DNA of 9,125 nucleotides, taken from NCBI GenBank assembly GCA_947565265.1, contig CANOFK010000030.1, positions 1-9,125 on the forward strand, in the 5' to 3' direction. The notes under the pieces are model-generated. The model did no database searches. It was not told the origin of the DNA and saw nothing but the letters and a program-made list of their open reading frames with translations. Source of the DNA: an uncultured Clostridia bacterium. Its GTDB lineage: Bacteria; Bacillota; Clostridia; Oscillospirales; Acutalibacteraceae. How positions within the stretch are numbered: the first letter of the stretch is position 1; each line of letters opens with the position of its first letter. This document shows positions 1 to 6,471 of this stretch, piece by piece. Position numbers and translations under genes: made by a program.

Positions 1-38
1 AAAATTTTTTACACTTCTTTTACTTCTTTATCTCACAT
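1..38 (+). other. G-free AT-rich segment abutting a truncated gene
   Basis: These 38 bases contain no G and are mostly T, C and A, while the sequence after them is strongly GC-rich. The reading frame of the pilin-like gene that follows runs back to about position 39 and then meets TGA at 38-40, so this segment is not the natural 5' part of that gene. One possible reading is the 3' end of a group II intron inserted in the gene: the segment would end in AT, fitting the usual A-pyrimidine 3' end, and A30 lies 8 bases before that end, where a branch-point A is expected. Domain V and the 5' strand of domain VI would lie outside the window, so this is untested. A different insertion or a chimeric contig end fits equally well. 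Confidence 0.35.
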
Positions 39-133
39 GAGCAAAGAGCCAGGGGATGAAACAGCTGATGGCGGGAGGCGGCGTAGCGGCCATAGGGATG
101 CTGCTGGTGCCGGTCCTGAAAACGCTGTTCTGA
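39..133 (+). CDS. 3' end of Maff2/MMCAP2_0565-type pilin-like conjugal transfer protein, 5' part missing
   Basis: The frame ending at TGA 131-133 encodes AKSQGMKQLMAGGG followed by a hydrophobic stretch ending VPVLKTLF. I recognise this as the C-terminus of the roughly 70-residue Maff2-family protein that precedes the VirB6-like gene in Tn1549/CTn-type elements. The family is a small two-segment membrane protein, considered VirB2/pilin-like. Only the second membrane segment and the conserved loop before it are visible. Upstream the frame is closed by TGA at 38-40, just where base composition changes, so the N-terminal half is either absent or separated by an insertion. An internal ATG at 56-58 could start a 25-residue remnant, but I see no good ribosome binding site for it. 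The identity of the fragment is fairly sure. Whether the gene still works depends on sequence left of the window. Confidence 0.7.
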
Positions 134-146
134 GAGAAGATCCATC

Positions 147-173
147 CCCCGGCCCCGGTGAGAGGGGCCGGGG
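147..173 (+). other. Perfect 10-bp GC hairpin between pilin-like gene and virB6-like gene
   Basis: Bases 147-156 (CCCCGGCCCC) and 164-173 (GGGGCCGGGG) are exact reverse complements separated by a 7-base loop. The hairpin starts 13 bases after the stop of the pilin-like gene and ends 21 bases before the GTG of the next gene. No T-run follows, so it is not a classical intrinsic terminator. A plausible role is protecting the 3' end of the upstream message or partly attenuating transcription so that the pilin-like product is made in excess. That role is inferred. The stem itself is seen directly. Confidence 0.6.
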
Positions 174-194
174 TAGGAAAGGAGGGGAAGGGCG

Positions 195-1064
195 GTGGAT
201 TTTCTCATCAATGCCATCGTGGATTGGCTGAAGGGCTTTCTGGTGGATGGCATCTTAAGCAACCTTGGCGGGTTGTTTGACAGCGTAAACCAAAGGGTAG
301 GGGAGATTGCCGGGCAAGTGGGGACGACCCCACAGGCATGGAACGGCGGGATATTCCGGATGATACAGGGCCTGTCGGATACGGTGCTGCTGCCCATAGC
401 GGGGGTGCTGCTGGCCATAACGGCCACCATGGAGCTGATCGGGCTGATCACGGAAAAGAACAATATGCACGAGGTGGATACCTGGCTGTTTTTCAAGTGG
501 GTGTTCAAAACGGCCTGCGTGGTCCTGATCGTAAGCAATACCTGGAACATCGTAATGGGGGTATTCGACCTGGCGCAGGAAGTGGTAAGCCGGAGCGCCG
601 GGGTGATAACGGGGACAACGGCTATAGACCTGGACACGGTGATCCCGGACCTGGAAACCAAGCTGCGGGCCATGGAGCTGGGGGAACTGTTCGGGCTGTG
701 GTTCCAGTCGCTGTTTGTGGGGGTGACCATGTGGGCGCTGGTGATCGTGATCTTCATCGTGATCCACGGGAGGATGATCGAGATCTACATGGTGTCGTCC
801 ATGTCGCCCATTGCCATGAGCGCCATGCTGGGGAAACCCTTTGGGGGCATCGGGCAGAACTACCTGAAAACGCTGTTCGCCCTGGGATTCCAGTCATTCC
901 TCATCATGGTGTGCGTGGGGATCTACGCGGTGCTGGTGCAGGGCATCGCGGCCATGGAGGACGTGGGGATGGCAATATGGACCTGCATGGGGTATACAGT
1001 GCTGCTTTGCTTTACGCTGATAAAGACCGGGAGCCTGAGCAAGTCGATCTTTGGTGCGCAATAA
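195..1064 (+). CDS. VirB6/TrbL-like conjugal transfer channel protein, CD1112 family
   Basis: This 289-residue protein is a polytopic membrane protein. Hydrophobic segments lie roughly at residues 64-86, 97-119, 168-192, 194-212, 225-250 and 258-279. The sequence closely resembles the VirB6/TrbL-like family of Tn1549/CTn-type elements, with phrases such as VDTWLFFKWVFKT, LFGLWFQSLFVGVTM, GRMIEIYMVSSMSPI and the C-terminus KTGSLSKSIFGAQ. VirB6-type proteins form the inner-membrane channel of the type IV secretion apparatus through which the DNA strand passes. The start is a GTG at 195, preceded by AAAGGAGG at 178-185 with a 9-base gap, and the N-terminus MDFLINAIVDWLKG fits family members. Its position between the pilin-like gene and the PrgI gene is the standard order. 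The length looks complete, with no sign of damage. Confidence 0.92.
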   Translation: MDFLINAIVDWLKGFLVDGILSNLGGLFDSVNQRVGEIAGQVGTTPQAWNGGIFRMIQGLSDTVLLPIAGVLLAITATMELIGLITEKNNMHEVDTWLFFKWVFKTACVVLIVSNTWNIVMGVFDLAQEVVSRSAGVITGTTAIDLDTVIPDLETKLRAMELGELFGLWFQSLFVGVTMWALVIVIFIVIHGRMIEIYMVSSMSPIAMSAMLGKPFGGIGQNYLKTLFALGFQSFLIMVCVGIYAVLVQGIAAMEDVGMAIWTCMGYTVLLCFTLIKTGSLSKSIFGAQ

Positions 1065-1076
1065 AGGAGGGGGAGA

Positions 1077-1601
1077 ATGAACGGATATGTGGACATACCC
1101 AGGGACCTGTCGGAGGTAAAGGCGAAGGTGTTCCTGAACCTGACGAAACGGCAGCTGGTGTGCTTTGGGGCAGGGATCGGCCTGGGTGCGCCGCTGTACC
1201 TGTGGGCCATGGGGCCGCTGGGGACCAGCGCGGCCACGCTGCTGATGCTGCCGGTGATGCTGCCCTGCTTTCTGCTGGGGATGTATGAAAAGCACGGCAG
1301 GCCGCTGGAGAAAATAGTGGGGGACATGGTGCGGGCACGGTACCTGCGGCCCAGGACAAGACCCTATCAGACGAAAAACTACTACACCCTGCTGCAGCGG
1401 CAGCGGGAATTGGACGAGGAGGTAGAGCGGATCATTGCAAGGCATTATGGCGTTGTGGAAAGGGAAAAAGGGATGGCAGGCACAGCGGGCCCCGGCAAGG
1501 CCCCTGAGCCGGGCGGAAAGGAAGGAGATCCAAAGGGCCGTAGAACGTGCCCAGGGCAAGGAGAAAGGGCAGATCTCGGCCCAGGAGAGCATCCCCTTTG
1601 A
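1077..1601 (+). CDS. prgI: PrgI family conjugation membrane protein with long overlapping C-terminal tail
   Basis: This 174-residue protein starts at ATG 1077, 12 bases after the virB6-like stop, with an excellent AAGGAGG at 1064-1070. The N-terminus (YVDIPRDLSEVKAKVFLNLT) followed by KRQLVCFG and two membrane segments (about 26-44 and 50-69) then LLGMYEKHGRPLEKI is characteristic of the PrgI family. These small membrane proteins sit beside VirB4 in Gram-positive conjugation systems and are thought to help anchor or position it. The RPYQTKNYYTLLQRQ stretch at about 94-108 is also typical. Residues beyond about 120 lie in the region that also encodes the VirB4 N-terminus. This tail is rich in Gly, Pro, Lys and Glu and does not look like conserved PrgI sequence. 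As I remember the family, it usually ends soon after the membrane-proximal helix. The tail may be a by-product of a drifted stop codon. Confidence 0.9.
   Translation: MNGYVDIPRDLSEVKAKVFLNLTKRQLVCFGAGIGLGAPLYLWAMGPLGTSAATLLMLPVMLPCFLLGMYEKHGRPLEKIVGDMVRARYLRPRTRPYQTKNYYTLLQRQRELDEEVERIIARHYGVVEREKGMAGTAGPGKAPEPGGKEGDPKGRRTCPGQGERADLGPGEHPL
1417..1423 (+). promoter_or_regulatory. Shine-Dalgarno AGGAGGT upstream of virB4, inside prgI
   Basis: AGGAGGT lies within the prgI coding sequence, 11 bases before an in-frame TTG at 1435 and 23 bases before the ATG at 1447. The ATG has only a weak AAGG at 1439-1442 directly in front. The strong site therefore favours TTG 1435 as the VirB4 start, with a slightly long spacing. 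It could be chance, since Glu-Glu-Val codons also produce this string. Confidence 0.45.
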
Positions 1602-3891
1602 GCGGATGTGGCCGGACGGCGTCTGCCGCGTGGAGCAGGGGTACTATACGCGCACGGTGGAGTTCCAGGACATCAACTATGAGCTGTGCCGGGAGGAGGA
1701 CAAGGAGGTGATCTTCGGCAAGTGGAGCGCGTTCCTGAACTATTTTGACAGCACGGTGCATTTCCAGTTCACGTTCCTCAACCGTGCGGGGAGCCGCGAG
1801 GACCCGGCGGAAAGTTTCCGGCTGAGGCCGGCGGGGGACGGCTTTGACGACGTAAGGCGGGAGTATTCGGAGATGCTGCGCAGCCAGGTGCAAAAGGGGA
1901 ACAACGGCATGACCCGGACCAAGTACCTGACCTTTGGGGTAAAGGAGGAGGGTATAAAAACCGCCCGCCCCCGGCTGGAGAGGCTGGAGCGGGATATCCT
2001 CAACAATTTCCGGCGGATGGGGGTGCGGGCCCGCCCGCTGGACGGCAAAGAGCGTCTGGAGGTGCTGTACAACATCTTCCACCTGGAAGGGGGCCCGGGG
2101 TTCTCGTTCGATTGGGACTGGCTGATCTCCAGCGGGCTCTCGGTAAAGGATTATATCGCACCCAGCTCCTTCGGGTTCCGGGAGGCCCGGAGCTGTACGG
2201 TAGGCGGGACCCACGCGGCCCTGTCCTTTGTGCGTGTGACGGCGCCCAAGCTCAGCGACCGGGTGCTGACGCGGCTGCTGAACACGGAGGCCAGCCAGGC
2301 GGTGTCCTTCCATATCTGGCCGGTGGAGCAGGTGCAGGCGGTGAAGTATGTAAAGCGCAAGCTCACGGACCTGGACAGCCGGAAGATCGAGGAGCAGAAA
2401 AAGGCTGTGCGTGCGGGATATGATATGGACATCCTACCCTCGGACTTAAACAGCTATGGCAGCGCGGCCCGGGAGATGCTGGATGAGCTGCAAAAGCAGA
2501 ACGAGCGGATGTTCCTGACGGAGCTGCTGGTGATGAACACCGGGCCGGACGCCCAGGCGCTGAAAACCGCGGTGGGGCAGACCCGGGATCTGATCCAGCA
2601 GGCCAACTGTGAGCTGGTGCCCCTGGACTGGAGGCAGGAGCAGGGGCTAATGAGCTGCCTGCCCCTGGGGATGGACCAGATCGGCGTCCAGCGGGGGCTC
2701 ACCACCAGCAGCACGGCGGTGTTCATCCCCTTTACCACCCAGGAGCTGCTGCAAACAGGGGGTGAGAGCCTGTACTATGGGCTGAACGCCCTTTCCAGCA
2801 ACCTGATCATGTTTGACCGGAAACGGCTGCCCAACCCCAACGGGCTGATCTTCGGGACGCCGGGCAGCGGGAAGTCATTCTCCGCAAAGCGGGAGATCAC
2901 CAATGTGTTTTTGGTGACCGGGGACGATATCATTATCTGCGACCCGGAGGCGGAATACGCGGCGCTGGTGGAGCGCCTGGGCGGGCAGGTGGTGCGGGTG
3001 TCGGCCCAGAGCGGGCAGTACATCAACCCCATGGACCTGAATATGGAATACGGGGACCGGAAGGAGGGCGAGAGCCCGGTAGCCTTTAAGGCGGAGTTCC
3101 TGCTGTCGTTTATGGACATTGTAGTGGAGCGCAAGGAAGGGCTGCTGCCCGCGGAGAAAACGGTGATCGACCGCTGTGTGCGGCAGGTGTACCGGGAGTA
3201 CCTGCGGGACCCCAGGCCGGAGAATATGCCCATCCTGGAGGACCTGTACCGTGAGCTTAAGGGCCAGAGGGAGCGGGAGGCCCGGGAGCTGGCGACCATG
3301 CTGGAGATCTATGTGTCCGGGTCCCTGAACATTTTCAACCACCGGACCAATGTGGACATCCGTAACCGGGTGGTGTGCTATGACATCCGGGACCTGGGGG
3401 AGCAGCTGAAACAGCTGGGGATGCTGGTGGTGCAGGACCAGGTATGGAACCGGGTGACGGTGAACCGCGGCAACGGGAAAAGCACCTGGTACTATGTGGA
3501 TGAGTTCCACCTGCTGCTGACCGGGGAACTGGCAAAATGGAGCTCCAAGGTGTGGAAACGGTTCCGCAAGTGGGGCGGCGTGCCCACGGGTATCACCCAA
3601 AATGTGACAGACCTGCTGGAAAGCCCGGAGATCGGGAATATCCTCAACAACTCGGACTTTGTGTATATGCTGAACCAGCGGGGTGGTGACCGGGAGACCC
3701 TGGCTGCCCACCTGAAGATCAGCCCGGACCAGCTATCCTACGTGACCAACTCCGGGCAGGGGGAGGGGCTGCTGTTCTGCCGGGGAGTGATCTTACCCTT
3801 TGTGGACCGGTTCCCCAAGGACACGGAGCTGTACCGGGTGATGACCACCCGTCTGGAGGAGGTGGCCGGGCATGGCGCAAGTGGGAGATAG
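1435..3891 (+). CDS. virB4: VirB4/TraE-type type IV secretion ATPase
   Basis: This 818-residue protein (814 if started at ATG 1447) is the VirB4 ATPase that powers assembly and substrate transfer of the conjugation channel at the inner face of the membrane. The N-terminal part carries family phrases SRAERKEIQRA, SIPFERMWPDG and YTRTVEFQDINYEL. The C-terminal RecA-like domain has Walker A GTPGSGKS at 474-481 (Lys480), Walker B WYYVDEFHLLL with Asp689 and Glu690, a GITQ motif with Gln722, and NQRGGDR at 747-753, which can supply the arginine finger. All key residues are present and the length is normal for the family. The first 167 bases overlap the prgI tail in another frame. Conservation of SRAERK just inside the overlap shows that the VirB4 frame is the ancestral one there. 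The last 20 bases overlap the next gene. Confidence 0.95.
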   Translation: MQGIMALWKGKKGWQAQRAPARPLSRAERKEIQRAVERAQGKEKGQISAQESIPFERMWPDGVCRVEQGYYTRTVEFQDINYELCREEDKEVIFGKWSAFLNYFDSTVHFQFTFLNRAGSREDPAESFRLRPAGDGFDDVRREYSEMLRSQVQKGNNGMTRTKYLTFGVKEEGIKTARPRLERLERDILNNFRRMGVRARPLDGKERLEVLYNIFHLEGGPGFSFDWDWLISSGLSVKDYIAPSSFGFREARSCTVGGTHAALSFVRVTAPKLSDRVLTRLLNTEASQAVSFHIWPVEQVQAVKYVKRKLTDLDSRKIEEQKKAVRAGYDMDILPSDLNSYGSAAREMLDELQKQNERMFLTELLVMNTGPDAQALKTAVGQTRDLIQQANCELVPLDWRQEQGLMSCLPLGMDQIGVQRGLTTSSTAVFIPFTTQELLQTGGESLYYGLNALSSNLIMFDRKRLPNPNGLIFGTPGSGKSFSAKREITNVFLVTGDDIIICDPEAEYAALVERLGGQVVRVSAQSGQYINPMDLNMEYGDRKEGESPVAFKAEFLLSFMDIVVERKEGLLPAEKTVIDRCVRQVYREYLRDPRPENMPILEDLYRELKGQREREARELATMLEIYVSGSLNIFNHRTNVDIRNRVVCYDIRDLGEQLKQLGMLVVQDQVWNRVTVNRGNGKSTWYYVDEFHLLLTGELAKWSSKVWKRFRKWGGVPTGITQNVTDLLESPEIGNILNNSDFVYMLNQRGGDRETLAAHLKISPDQLSYVTNSGQGEGLLFCRGVILPFVDRFPKDTELYRVMTTRLEEVAGHGASGR

Positions 3892-4228
3892 GATGGCGGT
3901 GCTGGACATCCTGTATGACGGCATCGGGCAAACCGGGCGGTGGCTGGACAGCCTGCCGGGCCCGCTGGCAGCGGAGCCTTACGCGGTGCAGGCATACCTT
4001 TCGGCGCTGAATGGGGAGCTGGAAAAGGTGCTGAAACTGTCGTTGCCAGGGGGCGACTGGCGGATGAAGAAGATCGGCACGCTGGCAGCGGGCATGGCCA
4101 GGGCCAATACCCTTGTGCGGCGGGAACTGGCCCTGGAAATGGCAAAGGGCGCCGGGGAAGGGGAGCGGGACGAACTGATCCTGCTGGCCGGGAACCTGAC
4201 GGCCTTGTTAAGGAGGCTGAAGGAATGA
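3872..4228 (+). CDS. Unrecognised 118-residue helical protein downstream of virB4
   Basis: I do not recognise this protein. It starts at ATG 3872 inside the end of virB4, with GGAGGAGGT at 3855-3863 and an 8-base gap. A second in-frame ATG at 3893 with GGGAG in front would give a product shorter by seven residues. There is no signal peptide or convincing membrane segment. The sequence looks helical, with likely helices at about 35-57, 63-92 and 97-117. The last is Leu-rich and basic at its end (LTALLRRLKE). The stop overlaps the next ATG as ATGA. Codon use matches its neighbours and the ribosome binding site is strong, so it is very likely translated. Its place between VirB4 and the wall hydrolase suggests a cytoplasmic accessory of the secretion machine, perhaps binding VirB4. 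That role is inference from position only. Confidence 0.75.
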   Translation: MAQVGDRMAVLDILYDGIGQTGRWLDSLPGPLAAEPYAVQAYLSALNGELEKVLKLSLPGGDWRMKKIGTLAAGMARANTLVRRELALEMAKGAGEGERDELILLAGNLTALLRRLKE

Positions 4229-4455
4229 AGGGAAAAGAAGGGAAAACCCGGGCAGGGATGGACGTGAACACCTTATGCGCCCGGTTGGATGCGGCCTGGT
4301 GGGACGTGCAGTACGGCGCAAACCAGGTGCGCCTGTACAGCCAGTTCCAAGGTGCGGGGGAACTGCTGGCCCAGGCGCATGGGGATCTGATGCGTGCGGC
4401 GGACCGGCTGCTGGCGCTGAAGGGGGAGCTGCTGGAGGCCGGGTATGGCGGCTAA
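4225..4455 (+). CDS. Unrecognised 76-residue helical protein
   Basis: I do not recognise this protein. Its ATG at 4225 overlaps the previous stop (ATGA) and has AAGGAGG at 4210-4216 with an 8-base gap, so translation is probably coupled to the upstream gene. Residues 1-11 are basic. From residue 12 (a possible alternative start at 4258) it looks like two amphipathic helices, about 13-35 and 40-72, with aromatic residues in AAWWDVQYGANQVRLYSQF. There is no signal peptide or membrane span. The stop lies 11 bases inside the next gene. The pattern of two small overlapping helical proteins in a row suggests that they act together or form a complex with a neighbour. The sequence alone does not show what they do. 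Confidence 0.72.
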   Translation: MKGKEGKTRAGMDVNTLCARLDAAWWDVQYGANQVRLYSQFQGAGELLAQAHGDLMRAADRLLALKGELLEAGYGG

Positions 4456-6160
4456 GGCCCCCCGGCTGCGGTTTACAGAGGAGGAACGAGCGGACCCCAA
4501 TGCCGGGAGGGCCGTCCGGCGGGCGGAACAGGCCGCAGGGAAGGCGGAGAAAGTGGGGGAAAAGGCCCGGAAGAAATCCCTCCGTTTTGTAGACCCCAAG
4601 ACCGGGGAGATCACGGTAAAGATGCGGTGGGAGGGCAAAAAGCCCCCCGCCCGGCCCCTATATGGGGTAGAGAATGCCGCCGCAGGCGCGGCGGAGGCCC
4701 TGCGCTCCGGGGACCGGGAATCCGTGGGGAACGCCGGCGGGGAGAGCGCCGGCCTGCTGCTGGACACAGCGGGCGCAGGGAGCCGGCTGCTCCGTGGGGC
4801 GGCCTATGGGGGTAGGCTGCGCTTTACCCGCAAGGCGGCCCGGGCGGAGGAGGCGCTGGGCAAGGCCAACCTCCGGGCCCTGTATAAGCTGGAGCTGTCC
4901 GCCTACCGGCGGAAGTCCGGGGAAAAGCCCGGCGTCCTGAAAAAGCAGCGGGTCAAGCGGATGATCCGAAAGCGGTATGCCGGGGCGGTGCGGGCGGAAC
5001 GGGCCGGGGGCGCTGCCAGCAGGTACGGCGCCCGGGGGATCCGGGAGGCTAAAAAGGCCGGGGGCTTTCTGCGCAGGCACAGGCGTGGGCTGTGCCTGGT
5101 GCTGGCGGTTTTCCTGGTCCTGTGCCTGTTCATGAGTTTCTTTTCCTCCTGCACGGCCCTGGTGGGGGGCAGCCTGCCCGCTGTGCTGAGCACCTACCCC
5201 AGTGAGGACGGCGCCATGCTGGGGGCGGAGCGGGCCTATGCCGCCCTGGAGGATGGGCTGAAAGCCACGGTGGACCAGGAAAGCTACAAAAGCCGGCACA
5301 GCTATGACGAATACCTCTTCCGGCTGGACCCCATCGGCCATGACCCCCATGCGCTGGTTTCCCTGATCACCGCGTACTATGGCCGGGCCTGGACCCTGGA
5401 GGAGGCGGGGCCCTTGGTTGCCAGCCTGTTTGGGCAGCAATACGCCCTGACGGAACAGGTGGAAACCAAGGAGCGCCAGGAGCGGATCCCGGTCCCGGGC
5501 CCGGGCGGGGAAATGGTCCCCGGCCCGGCCACGGAAACAGTGGAATACACCACCTGCACGGTTACCTTGAAAAGCCGGGACCTGCCGGAGATCGCCCGGG
5601 AGATCCTCAGCGCGGAGCGGTATGAACTGTTCAGCCTGTATTTGCAGCTGAGGGGGAACCGGCCCGACCTGTTCCAGGGCATTGCCGGGGCCGGAGGCGG
5701 GCCCACGGACCTGAGCGGGGTGCGTTTTGTAAACGGCGCCCGGCCCGGCAACCAGCGGGTGGTGGAGATCGCCAGGAGCCAGGAGGGCAATGTGGGGGGA
5801 TATCCCTATTGGAGCTGGTACGGTTTTGGCGGATGGGTGGACTGGTGCGCTGCCTTTGTCAGCTGGTGCTATAACCAGGCGGGGTATACCGAGCCCCGGT
5901 TTTCCAGCTGTACCTACGGAGGCCGCGCCTGGTTCCAGGCCCATGGGCAGTGGGCGGCGCGGGGGTATGCCCATATCGCTCCCGGGGACGCCATTTTCTT
6001 TGACTGGGATCTGAGCGGGGACTGCGACCATGTGGGGATCGTGATCGGCACGGATGGCAGCCGGGTCTACACTGTAGAGGGCAACTCGGACAATGCCTGC
6101 CGGGTACGCAGCTATCCCCTGGACTATGACCGCATCGCCGGATACGGCCTGATGAACTGA
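4445..6160 (+). CDS. CD1108-type membrane-anchored CHAP-domain cell-wall hydrolase
   Basis: This 571-residue protein matches the CD1108 family of mobile-element proteins. Residues 1-210 are a basic, Ala/Arg/Gly-rich cytoplasmic region opening with RLRFTEEERADPNAGRAVR and including VDPKTGEITVK. A single membrane helix at about 215-235 follows RRHRRG. The extracellular region 245-410 has family phrases TYPSEDGAMLGAE, SYDEYLFRLDPIGHDP and CTVTLKSRDL. Residues 437-571 form a CHAP amidase/peptidase domain: Cys468 in WVDWCAAFVSW, His529 in CDHVGIV, and Glu545/Asn547 in VEGNSDN as the likely catalytic set. Its role is local opening of peptidoglycan for the transfer apparatus, like the Orf14-type enzyme of Tn916. 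GGAGG at 4434-4438 supports ATG 4445. As I remember the family, members carry either NlpC/P60 or CHAP at this end, and this one is CHAP. Confidence 0.93.
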   Translation: MAAKAPRLRFTEEERADPNAGRAVRRAEQAAGKAEKVGEKARKKSLRFVDPKTGEITVKMRWEGKKPPARPLYGVENAAAGAAEALRSGDRESVGNAGGESAGLLLDTAGAGSRLLRGAAYGGRLRFTRKAARAEEALGKANLRALYKLELSAYRRKSGEKPGVLKKQRVKRMIRKRYAGAVRAERAGGAASRYGARGIREAKKAGGFLRRHRRGLCLVLAVFLVLCLFMSFFSSCTALVGGSLPAVLSTYPSEDGAMLGAERAYAALEDGLKATVDQESYKSRHSYDEYLFRLDPIGHDPHALVSLITAYYGRAWTLEEAGPLVASLFGQQYALTEQVETKERQERIPVPGPGGEMVPGPATETVEYTTCTVTLKSRDLPEIAREILSAERYELFSLYLQLRGNRPDLFQGIAGAGGGPTDLSGVRFVNGARPGNQRVVEIARSQEGNVGGYPYWSWYGFGGWVDWCAAFVSWCYNQAGYTEPRFSSCTYGGRAWFQAHGQWAARGYAHIAPGDAIFFDWDLSGDCDHVGIVIGTDGSRVYTVEGNSDNACRVRSYPLDYDRIAGYGLMN

Positions 6161-6162
6161 AT

Positions 6163-6203
6163 GGAGGGCGGCCTTACCTGATCCGGGAAGGCCGCTTTCC
6201 TTT
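6163..6203 (+). terminator. Terminator-like hairpin after the CD1108-type gene
   Basis: GCGGCCTT at 6168-6175 and AAGGCCGC at 6188-6195 form a perfect 8-bp stem with a 12-base loop. Outward pairing of 6163-6167 with 6196-6200, including two G-T wobbles, extends it to 13 bp. The 3' side runs into TTTCCTTT (6196-6203), a short broken T-rich tract. It begins 2 bases after the stop at 6158-6160. The next gene follows on the same strand without a clear promoter, so it more likely reduces than ends transcription. It may instead set message stability between the channel genes and the surface-protein genes. Confidence 0.5.
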
Positions 6204-6240
6204 GCCCGGACAAATATAAACCGAGAGGAGAAGTGATGAT

Positions 6241-6471
6241 TTGAACCCAAAGCTTAAAAAGATCCACGCGGAGTACGAAAAGAACGCGGCGAAGATCGCG
6301 GGCCTGCAAGCCCGGCAGAAGGAATTGGAGCGCCAGCGCACGGAAACGGAGAACCTGGAGATCATCGGCATGGTGCGCAGTACAGGGATGGGGCTGGAGG
6401 AACTGGCCGCGTTCTTTGGCGGCAGCCCGGAAAAGCCCGGGGAGGAGGGGGACGCATATGGGGAAAACTAA
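6241..6471 (+). CDS. DUF4315 family coiled-coil protein, TTG start
   Basis: This 76-residue protein matches the DUF4315 family, a small protein that regularly sits between the CD1108-type and CD1107-type genes in these elements. The N-terminus NPKLKKIHAEYEKN and a heptad-like, charged stretch at about 5-40 (IAGLQARQKELERQR) suggest a coiled coil. The conserved tail motif IIGMVRSTGMGLEELAAFF follows at about 40-62. The function of the family is not known. The start is set by similarity: family members begin M-N-P-K, which places it at TTG 6241. The site AGGAG at 6226-6230 is 10 bases away, and nearer to an ATG at 6236 that opens only ATG ATT TGA. The 3' end overlaps the next gene by 14 bases. 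Confidence 0.85.
   Translation: MNPKLKKIHAEYEKNAAKIAGLQARQKELERQRTETENLEIIGMVRSTGMGLEELAAFFGGSPEKPGEEGDAYGEN

Noticed and set aside
37..231. 64-residue + strand open frame beginning MSKEPGDE
   Set aside because: It is out of frame with the recognisable pilin-like C-terminus, runs through the GC hairpin and into the virB6-like gene, and has no ribosome binding site.
1432..2313. 293-residue open frame on the - strand
   Set aside because: It is antisense to the conserved N-terminal half of VirB4, with no domain and no plausible start signal.
6192..6220. Possible promoter with TATAAA at 6215-6220
   Set aside because: No acceptable -35 element lies about 17 bases upstream, and the nearest candidate (TTGCCC at 6202) is only 7 bases away. 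The AT-rich patch is more likely a leader for the DUF4315 gene.
4658..6250. 530-residue open frame on the - strand
   Set aside because: It lies opposite a well-supported CD1108-type gene. High GC at third positions leaves few stops on the complement, and the product shows no recognisable domain.
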